Assembly: GCA_003542385.1 (NCBI GenBank)
Contig: DPKT01000113.1
Location: 1-12,060, forward strand
DNA length: 12,060 nt
Source of the DNA: Desulfomicrobium sp.
GTDB taxonomy: Bacteria; Desulfobacterota; Desulfovibrionia; Desulfovibrionales; Desulfomicrobiaceae
Reading direction: 5' to 3'
The notes below the pieces were generated by a model. That model had not been told where the DNA came from and did not search any database. It was given only the letters and a program-made list of their open reading frames with translations. Shown one piece after another: positions 6,852 to 12,060 of the stretch. Position 1 is the stretch's first letter. Each line of letters begins with the position of its first letter. A program made the position numbers and the translations under genes.

Positions 6852-8258
6852 CTTCAGCGCGGACTGGAGGATGCCGCGCAACTCGTTGACATGGAAGGGT
6901 CTTGGCACCACGGCCACGGTGCGGTGGCGGAACTCCGTCTCCAGGGCGGAGCTGCCGAACCCCGTGAGGAGGATCAGCGGCGTCTCGGGCAGTTGCTGGA
7001 GGCAGGAGCGGATGAGGGCCTCTGGCCGGTCGCAGGACACGAGGATCAGGTTGCAGGTGTCCCGGAACTTCAGGAAGTCGCCGTTTCCCGGGACGCAGGC
7101 CTCGGCCTCGTAGCCCACTTCGGTCACGATCTCGCGCAGCATGGTGCGCATCTGCTCGTGGTTGCTGAGCACCAGGATGCGCGGCTTCAGGGCGCCGCGC
7201 GGCTTGCGCATGCGGTCCATGGGCTGCAGGAAATTCTCCATGGCCAGGCGGACCAGCCCGAAACGCTCGCGCACGAAGGCGTAGGCCGGGTTTTCGAGGA
7301 GGCGCTCGCACAGGGCCGATGCCTTGTCGAGGGTGGCCACCAGCTCCATGTACGCGTCCGGCTGGGACATATCCCCGGCCGGGGCCGCGGAGTGGGTCAC
7401 GACGCGGCCGAAATCCGGGCGCTGCTTCATGCGCACGACCACGTTCTCGAAGAACCCAGCCGGTTCGTTCCTCGTCCAGTCCTTGTTCAGCCGTTCGGCC
7501 AGAAGCTTGGCCAAGGACAGAATGGCCTGGCTCGCTGGCAGATCCTCCCGCAGTGCCACGAAAGACTTGCCCGCGGCCGAAATGCGCCGGGCGTCGTCAT
7601 CCATGGGAATGGCGCCGAGAAAAAGGGGTTTGAGGTTCAGGAACTGCATCACCGTCTCCTGGAAGCGCGCAAAGACCTGCCTGGCCTGGGTTCCGGACTC
7701 GGCGCGGTTGACCAGGACCAGCGGCGGCCACCACAGGCCGTTCTCCTTGAGGACCTTGATCAGGGCGTAGGCGTCCACCAGGGAACTGGCCTCGGGGTTG
7801 ACCACGAGGATGATCTCCCGCGTGGCCAGGCAGAGGGACACGACCTGGGCCGAAATGCCCGGGGAATTGTCCAGGATGAGAAAATCGTAATTCGAAAGGC
7901 CCGAGAACTCGTCGATGAGGCGCTTGCGCGCCGCCGTGTCCAGTTCGGCCATACGCGCCACGCCGCTGCTGCCGGAAATGAGGTCCATGCCCGGTCGCAC
8001 CGGGACGAGGCATTCCTCCAGGGGCAGGTTGTCGAAGAGGACGTTCTCCAGGGTCCTGGCGGGGGCGGGCAGGCCGAGGTGCACTTCGGCGTTGGCCAGG
8101 CCGAAATCGGCGTCCAGCAGGCAGACCGTGTGCCCGGCGCGGTTCAGGGCCAGGGCAAGATTCACGGCCACGGTGGTCTTGCCCGTGCCGCCCTTGCCGC
8201 TGGCCATTGCCAGGATGCGGGTATGTCTGTGTCGAACTGTGTTCAACGTCTGCTCCAT
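6849..8258 (-). CDS. MinD/ParA (FlhG-like) ATPase fused to a degenerate receiver domain
   Basis: This 469-residue protein starts with a deviant Walker A ATPase domain: SGKGGTGKTTV with the signature Lys22 and Lys27, LLDADFGLANAEVHLG (47-62) and a Walker B-type FLILDNSPG with Asp130. It resembles FlhG/MinD-type positioning ATPases. After a linker (about 260-355) the last 110 residues have the plan of a response-regulator receiver. However, the acidic pair is missing (ILVLSNHEQ), the phosphorylated Asp position reads Ser408 (NLILVSCDRP), and the usual Lys is Arg453 (VPRPF). So the C-terminus is a pseudo-receiver. The gene begins 12 bases after the hybrid kinase stop with no Shine-Dalgarno, so translation is probably coupled. 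It likely acts in one pathway with the kinase. A C-terminal membrane-targeting helix typical of MinD is not seen. Confidence 0.85.
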   Translation of the reverse strand: MEQTLNTVRHRHTRILAMASGKGGTGKTTVAVNLALALNRAGHTVCLLDADFGLANAEVHLGLPAPARTLENVLFDNLPLEECLVPVRPGMDLISGSSGVARMAELDTAARKRLIDEFSGLSNYDFLILDNSPGISAQVVSLCLATREIILVVNPEASSLVDAYALIKVLKENGLWWPPLVLVNRAESGTQARQVFARFQETVMQFLNLKPLFLGAIPMDDDARRISAAGKSFVALREDLPASQAILSLAKLLAERLNKDWTRNEPAGFFENVVVRMKQRPDFGRVVTHSAAPAGDMSQPDAYMELVATLDKASALCERLLENPAYAFVRERFGLVRLAMENFLQPMDRMRKPRGALKPRILVLSNHEQMRTMLREIVTEVGYEAEACVPGNGDFLKFRDTCNLILVSCDRPEALIRSCLQQLPETPLILLTGFGSSALETEFRHRTVAVVPRPFHVNELRGILQSALK

Positions 8259-8270
8259 GAGTCGAAAAAA

Positions 8271-11042
8271 CTAGGCCTGTCCCGACCTCTGCCCCTGCAG
8301 CAGGCAGGAGATGTCCGCCAGCAGGGTCTTCAGGTGGAAGGGTTTGCGCACGCACTTGGCTGCGCCCAGACGCTGAGCCTCTTCCATTTCCTCGGACGAC
8401 GCAAGCCCCGTGATGACCATGACCGGCGGGAACCCGCCCTTGCGCCTGAGGAGTTTCAGCACGTCGAGCCCCGAATGCACGGGCATGCGGATGTCGAGCA
8501 GAATCAGATCGAAAGCCCCGACGCGCAGCTTGCGCACGGCCTCCTCTCCGTTGGCCGCCGTCTCCACGACGTAGCCGGCGTCGCGCAGGGTCTCGGCCAG
8601 GATGTCGCGGATGTGCCCCTCGTCGTCCACGACCAGAATCCGCCCCTCGTTCTCCTGCAGGGGAACGCACTGCGGAGCGGGCACGACCGCGGGCTTCTCG
8701 GGCATGGTCACCGGGGTGGATACCGGCAGGATGACGACCATCTCCGTCCCCCGCCCGGGCTCGCTCAAAACCTTTATCTCCCCGTAGTGGTTGGCGACGA
8801 TGCCGTAGGCCGTCGAAAGCCCCAGGCCCGTGCCCTTGCCCTCGGACTTGGTGGAAAAGAACGGGTCGAAGATGCGCGACAGGTTTTCCGGGGGGATGCC
8901 GCAGCCCGTGTCCTTCACGGTCACGCAGACCCGTTTGCCGTCGGACAGGAAGGACGAGGCGATGGTCAGGACCCCGCCGTCGTTCTCCATGGCGTGCTGG
9001 GCATTGATGACCAGATTGAGAAAAACCTGTTCGAGCTGGTTGGCGTCGGCCAGGATGAGGGGCATCTCCGGCGACAGGTTCTGCACGATGGGGATGCGGT
9101 GGGTGTGGAAGATGGATTCCACCAAGCCGACGATCTTCTTCAGCAGGGCGTTCAGGTCCACCTTGGTCACCTGCGGGGCGTTGGGCCGGGCGAATCCCAT
9201 GAGACTCAGCAGGATGGACGAGATGCGCTCGATCTGCTCGGAGATCTGGCGCAGGTCGCGGCGCTTCTTCTCGTCGTCCTCGCGGCTCTCCAGGAGCTGG
9301 GTGCGGGCCGAGATGATGGCCAGGGGGTTGTTGATCTCGTGGGCCGCGCCGGCTGCCAGCTGCCCCACCGCGGCCAGGCGCTCGGTCTGCAGGAGCTGCA
9401 GGTTGATCTGCTGGTTCTTCCACAGGGCCCGGGACAGCTCGTCGGCGCGCATCTGCAGGCTGTCGAAGAGGCGCAGGCGGTCCAGGGTGGCCGAGGCCAC
9501 GCAGGAGACCTGCGAATACCCCATGTACTCCTGGGGGGTCATCTTGAGCGGGCGGTCCTGGGAGCGCAGGATGCACAGCTCGCCGGTGAAGTCGCTGCCG
9601 ACGAGTGGAAAGATGCAGTAGCCCTGGACCACGAAAAACTGCTTGAGCCGCAACTCGCGGTCCATGGCAAAGGCGCCTTCGTGGCGTTCGTGATGGCTGC
9701 GCAGGATGACCAGGAGGCTTTCGGGCAGGGCCGGTCCTTCGGAGGTCAGGGGCAGGCCGTCGCCGTCGAGGGCGTAGCTCACGCTGCGCCGGTTGCCGCC
9801 GCCCCAGATGAGCCCTTGCATGAGCCGTTCCGACGGCACCATCCAGTAGGCGAACCCTCCGCGGACGCCGACCTCCTCCTGCATGCTCATGGCCGCGACC
9901 TCGAAGATCTCGTCGACGCTCGTCGCCGTGCTCATCTTGAGCCCCACCGTGGAGCCCAGATTGGTGAAGCGGTTGGCGTCCTCCAGCCGGCCCACGGCCT
10001 GCTCCAGGTCCAGCCCCATGCGCATGAGCTGCTGGTTGGCCTTCTGCAGGGAGGACAGGAAGAGGGTCACCTGGTCTCCGTCCAGGTCGAAGGGCTCGGC
10101 GCGCTCGGCAAAGGCCGGGGCGAAGGCGCGGTGGATGTCCTGGATCTCCTTCTCGCCCAGCCCCAGCATGTCCTGCAGGCCGGCCTGACGCTGCTTTTCC
10201 CGGCTCATGCTCCGGGGCGCGTCCATCAGGGTGAAATGGGCCAGGATGTTGGCCAGGGCCACGATGGCCACGAGGGTGCCGTTGTCCTTCATGGCGCCAA
10301 GGGCCGGGGCCGAGTGGTGATGCAGCCAGATGACGTCGGTCATGGACGGCGGCAGCTTCCATTTCTGGGCTATCCAGCGACCCACGGCCGTATGGTCCGT
10401 CTTGAAGACCTCCTGCTCCGCGTCCAGGACGGCTTCGTACATTTCCTCCATGCGTTCGGTGACGTGGCCGTACTCGTCCGGCACATGCAATTGCAGGAAA
10501 ATGAGGCCGAGATCATGCATGATGCCCGCGCCGAAGGCCTCACAGGCCAGTGACGGGTAGCTCTTGCCGGCGATGAGGGAGGCGTAGACGGCAGTGGCCA
10601 GGCAGTGCCGCCACAGGGTCTTGTGCGCCGCTTCGCCGTTTCTGTCGCCCGTGACCAGCGAATCCTTGATCAGGACCGAGAGCATGAGGGTCTGGACGAC
10701 CCGGCTCCCAAGGCGGTTGAGCCCCTGCTCCACCTGCGAGACCATGCCCCTGGAAATGTAGGTCGCGCTGTTGGCGTGGTCCAGGATCTTCATGGTCAGG
10801 GCCTGGTCCGTCTCGACGATGCGGGCGAGCTTCGCGTGATCGAAATCCTGGGTCAGGACCTGATCGAGAATGGCCTTGGCCACCGAGGGCAACGAAGGCA
10901 GAGCCTCGATGCGCTGGAGAATGGCATGCAGGGAGCGGTCGGCCCCAGCGTTGGGTGCGGTCTTTCCTGGCACGGTCTCGCGACGGGAGGGGGTGGGGTC
11001 CACGGCAACTCCGGCCTGTTCAGTAGTGGGGCGGTTTTTCAT
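8271..11042 (-). CDS. HDOD - GAF-like - histidine kinase - receiver hybrid signalling protein
   Basis: A 923-residue soluble hybrid kinase with no transmembrane segment seen. The N-terminal HDOD domain covers about 38-270 (LPSLPSVAKAILDQVL; His176-Asp177 in MHDLGL; HHHSAP at 241-246). Residues 360-525 form a GAF-like middle segment that I cannot name firmly. The kinase core has its phospho-acceptor His568 (AAHEINNP), N-box around Asn676/Asn680, G1 box DTGCGIPP (711-718), F box DPFFSTK (726-732) and G2 GKGTGLGLS (735-743). A complete receiver (about 800-915) has Asp806/Asp807, phospho-acceptor Asp850 (LILLDIRMP), Thr878 and Lys900. Phosphotransfer from His568 to Asp850 is expected. The ATG at 11042 lies inside slyX with no ribosome site. 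A GTG at 11003, with GGAG five bases upstream and past the slyX stop, is a good alternative (910 residues). Confidence 0.92.
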   Translation of the reverse strand: MKNRPTTEQAGVAVDPTPSRRETVPGKTAPNAGADRSLHAILQRIEALPSLPSVAKAILDQVLTQDFDHAKLARIVETDQALTMKILDHANSATYISRGMVSQVEQGLNRLGSRVVQTLMLSVLIKDSLVTGDRNGEAAHKTLWRHCLATAVYASLIAGKSYPSLACEAFGAGIMHDLGLIFLQLHVPDEYGHVTERMEEMYEAVLDAEQEVFKTDHTAVGRWIAQKWKLPPSMTDVIWLHHHSAPALGAMKDNGTLVAIVALANILAHFTLMDAPRSMSREKQRQAGLQDMLGLGEKEIQDIHRAFAPAFAERAEPFDLDGDQVTLFLSSLQKANQQLMRMGLDLEQAVGRLEDANRFTNLGSTVGLKMSTATSVDEIFEVAAMSMQEEVGVRGGFAYWMVPSERLMQGLIWGGGNRRSVSYALDGDGLPLTSEGPALPESLLVILRSHHERHEGAFAMDRELRLKQFFVVQGYCIFPLVGSDFTGELCILRSQDRPLKMTPQEYMGYSQVSCVASATLDRLRLFDSLQMRADELSRALWKNQQINLQLLQTERLAAVGQLAAGAAHEINNPLAIISARTQLLESREDDEKKRRDLRQISEQIERISSILLSLMGFARPNAPQVTKVDLNALLKKIVGLVESIFHTHRIPIVQNLSPEMPLILADANQLEQVFLNLVINAQHAMENDGGVLTIASSFLSDGKRVCVTVKDTGCGIPPENLSRIFDPFFSTKSEGKGTGLGLSTAYGIVANHYGEIKVLSEPGRGTEMVVILPVSTPVTMPEKPAVVPAPQCVPLQENEGRILVVDDEGHIRDILAETLRDAGYVVETAANGEEAVRKLRVGAFDLILLDIRMPVHSGLDVLKLLRRKGGFPPVMVITGLASSEEMEEAQRLGAAKCVRKPFHLKTLLADISCLLQGQRSGQA

Positions 11043-11217
11043 CTGGATCGAAGGGAGGCATGGCGGAGACGTCCTTCAGCTTCCTGCCCAGGAGCGTCAC
11101 CAGGTGCCGAAGCTCCCGGATTTCCTTCTGCTGTTCTATGACAACCGAGCTCAGCTCATCAACCGTTTTTTGTAAATAGAGGTATTTGATTTCAATGTCT
11201 TCCAATCTTTCCTGCAT
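11020..11217 (-). CDS. slyX: SlyX family protein
   Basis: SlyX proteins are short coiled-coil proteins of unknown role, about 70 residues long. This 65-residue protein is mostly a heptad-patterned helix (MQERLEDIEIKYLYLQKTVDELSS to LLGRKLKDV, residues 1-50) and ends in PPHY, the hallmark of the family. GGAGGAG lies just upstream of the ATG at 11217, the strongest ribosome site in this part of the window. Its stop lies 23 bases inside the reading frame of the hybrid kinase, so the two are co-translated or the kinase starts slightly later. A longer open frame extending upstream of this ATG overlaps the plus-strand gene and is a shadow. Confidence 0.88.
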   Translation of the reverse strand: MQERLEDIEIKYLYLQKTVDELSSVVIEQQKEIRELRHLVTLLGRKLKDVSAMPPFDPDEKPPHY

Positions 11218-11257
11218 GCGCTCCTCCGGTGGCGGGATGGTTTGGCGGTCATCTCTC

Positions 11258-11285
11258 TTGACCTGAAGCGGGGGGCGCCGATAGG
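11258..11285 (+). promoter_or_regulatory. Candidate promoter for the plus-strand gene at 11323
   Basis: TTGACC (11258-11263) and GATAGG (11280-11285) are separated by 16 bases and lie 37 bases upstream of the ATG. The -35 match is good and the -10 match is weak. The TTGACC also forms part of a dyad, GGTCA-N7-TGACC, at 11247-11263, in the divergent gap shared with slyX. Only a plausible guess. Confidence 0.3.
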
Positions 11286-11322
11286 AAACCGCCATCAATC
11301 CGGCACCCACAGGAGACGCCCC

Positions 11323-11703
11323 ATGACCAACGCCGCCCAGATCTTCACCCCCGACTACCTGGACGAGGTCTTCCCCCAGTCGCGAACCGACGCCTTTTTC
11401 GAGGCCCTCTTCGGCGACGCCGAGGACGGGGCCTACGACATCCGGCTGCGGTTCGAAAAGCACGGCCCGGAAGAACTCGCCTTCACCTTCCAGCTGCACC
11501 AGCGCCCGGGCATGTGCCTGGCCTGCAACCTGACCTACGGCCTGCCCCAGGTTTTCACCCGCCACCCGGTCCTGGCCGTGGCCAAGCTGGCCCAGACCCT
11601 CGGCGAGCGCATCGGCAAAATCCCCGCGTCCTGGGCCTTGGGCTCCACCCGGGAGATATCCCGCAGCCTGCACGTCATTCCCTTTACCATCAGGATCTCC
11701 TGA
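11323..11703 (+). CDS. Small conserved-looking cytoplasmic protein of unknown function
   Basis: This 126-residue protein starts at an ATG with AGGAG seven bases upstream; an in-frame start 27 codons earlier lacks such a site. I do not recognise a function. Visible features are an N-terminal FTPDYLDEVFPQSRTDAFFEALFGD helix region, a strand-rich middle (AYDIRLRFEKHGPEELAFTFQL), and a single CXXC in PGMCLACNLTYGLPQVF (Cys65 and Cys68). It ends in STREISRSLHVIPFTI. There is no signal peptide or membrane segment. I have the impression that homologues exist in Desulfovibrio-type genomes under implausible eukaryotic names, but this is unverified. It is divergent from slyX and is followed by a strong hairpin, so it is probably monocistronic. 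Confidence 0.8.
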   Translation: MTNAAQIFTPDYLDEVFPQSRTDAFFEALFGDAEDGAYDIRLRFEKHGPEELAFTFQLHQRPGMCLACNLTYGLPQVFTRHPVLAVAKLAQTLGERIGKIPASWALGSTREISRSLHVIPFTIRIS

Positions 11704-11739
11704 CGGACAGCGTCAATTTCCGGCTCGGCAGCGCGTGCA

Positions 11740-11783
11740 ATTCGGGAATTTTTGACCCAGGTCAAGGATTCCCGAATCGTTTT
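11740..11783 (+). terminator. 18-bp nested hairpin followed by a short U-run
   Basis: ATTCGGGAAT (11740-11749) pairs perfectly with ATTCCCGAAT (11768-11777). Inside it TTGACC (11752-11757) pairs with GGTCAA (11760-11765), and the two bases between the stems (TT and GG) can form U-G wobbles in RNA. The real loop is probably CCAG. The tail TCGTTTTG follows. It lies 36 bases after the stop of the preceding gene, so it fits a rho-independent terminator for that gene. The U-run is only four bases, and the inner part doubles as a regulator-like site. Confidence 0.5.
11752..11765. promoter_or_regulatory. HcpR-like (CRP/FNR family) operator TTGACC-N2-GGTCAA
   Basis: A perfect 14-base palindrome TTGACC-CA-GGTCAA lies 34 bases before the reductase-type gene. 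CRP/FNR-family HcpR regulators of Desulfovibrio and relatives are reported to bind TTGAC-N4-GTCAA type sites upstream of hybrid cluster protein and other nitrosative stress or sulfur genes. The match to that pattern is complete. TTGACC could also be a -35 element, in which case binding would repress. No strong -10 is evident. Confidence 0.5.
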
Positions 11784-11799
11784 GCGCCAGGATGACGGC

Positions 11800-12060
11800 A
11801 TGACCACTCCCGACACTCTCCCCACGCACAGTCTCAAGGTCTGCCGCGGCGCGACCGGATGCCCCCACGCCGTCATCGGCCGGGATGTTTCCGAAGAGAT
11901 CGGCGCCGTCATGGCCCGCTCCGGCTGGGGCGCCTTCCTCGCCGCCGGCGTGAAGCCCATCCGCCACCATCACCAGTTCCGCCTCGCCGTGGCCTCGTGC
12001 CCCAACGGGTGCTCCCAGCCGCATATCGCCGACTTCGGCCTGATCTCCTTCGGCCGGGTC
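11800..12060 (+). CDS. Siroheme/[4Fe-4S] sulfite- or nitrite-reductase-type protein, N-terminal part
   Basis: The 87 visible codons run open to the window edge. Cys15 and Cys21 (CRGATGC) make a C-X5-C, and Cys67 and Cys71 (CPNGC) make a C-X3-C. This is the paired pattern that binds a [4Fe-4S] cluster coupled to siroheme in sulfite and nitrite reductases. The HHHQFRLAVASCPNGCSQPHIADFGLISF stretch reads like that family. Unlike full enzymes, only 14 residues precede the first cysteine, so the usual N-terminal ferredoxin-like half is absent. This may be a compact, ferredoxin-linked member. AGGA lies seven bases before the ATG at 11800. The HcpR-like palindrome upstream suggests a nitrosative or redox role. 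Substrate is unknown, and the C-terminus is outside the window. Confidence 0.8.
   Translation, partial: MTTPDTLPTHSLKVCRGATGCPHAVIGRDVSEEIGAVMARSGWGAFLAAGVKPIRHHHQFRLAVASCPNGCSQPHIADFGLISFGRV

Noticed and set aside
7597..10362. A 921-codon open frame on the minus strand overlapping the hybrid kinase
   Set aside because: Its translation is a run of Arg, Pro, Gly and Ala with no motif, the typical second-frame shadow of high-GC coding DNA.
6891..10553. A 1220-codon open frame on the plus strand
   Set aside because: It lies antisense to two proteins with unmistakable kinase, receiver and ParA motifs. Its translation shows no domain and is rich in Gly, His and Gln, as expected from the complement of GC-rich codons.
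1..12060. Search for tRNA or rRNA genes, CRISPR arrays, insertion sequences or phage genes
   Set aside because: None seen by eye: no regularly spaced repeats, no transposase or integrase motifs, and coding regions fill nearly all the space.

Overview
The window is GC-rich, gene-dense bacterial chromosome. The best guess at its source is a sulfate-reducing deltaproteobacterium of the Desulfovibrio/Desulfomicrobium type. The grounds are a selenocysteine-type gene, an HcpR-like palindrome (TTGACC-N2-GGTCAA), a siroheme/[4Fe-4S] reductase-type gene, several HDOD proteins, and protein sequences that read like that group. This placement comes from recognising families, not from a search.

Layout. 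Almost everything from 1 to 11217 is on the minus strand, so transcription runs right to left. In that order the genes are: slyX (11217-11020); a large HDOD/histidine kinase/receiver hybrid (11042-8271); a MinD/ParA-type ATPase with a degenerate receiver tail (8258-6849); a 127-base gap with hairpins; a PLP aminotransferase (6721-5420); a Nudix hydrolase (5415-4786); murI (4763-3945); a small RuvC/RNase H-fold protein (3945-3484); a small HDOD protein (3472-2624); a 66-residue dual-CXXC protein with an in-frame UGA (2627-2427); pcnB (2339-1065); and the 5' part of uvrC (1068 to the window edge). Most junctions are ATGA or TGATG overlaps or gaps of a few bases, which suggests two or three tightly coupled transcription units. 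To the right, two genes lie on the plus strand: a small conserved-looking protein (11323-11703), divergent from slyX, and the start of a sulfite/nitrite-reductase-type iron-sulfur protein (11800 to the window edge).

Main discovery. Between the small HDOD gene and pcnB an ordinary gene caller sees only a stub ending at a UGA (2549-2547). The same frame continues past the UGA with a second CXXC motif and an acidic C-terminus, and closes at a UAG. Directly downstream of the UGA the RNA can form an 8-bp hairpin with a GGUCG apical loop, 22 nt away, which is the geometry of a bacterial SECIS element. I interpret this as a small selenoprotein, with Sec27 between two CXXC motifs, translationally coupled to the HDOD gene by an ATGA overlap.

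How the genes may work together. The right-hand minus-strand block (slyX, the HDOD-kinase-receiver and the ParA-pseudoreceiver) looks like one signalling module. The middle block mixes metabolism (aminotransferase, Nudix, glutamate racemase for peptidoglycan) with a small nuclease-fold protein and an HDOD regulator. The left block is RNA and DNA processing (polyadenylation, nucleotide excision repair). On the plus strand, the reductase-type gene is preceded by an HcpR-like operator nested in an 18-bp hairpin, which suggests control by nitrosative or redox stress.
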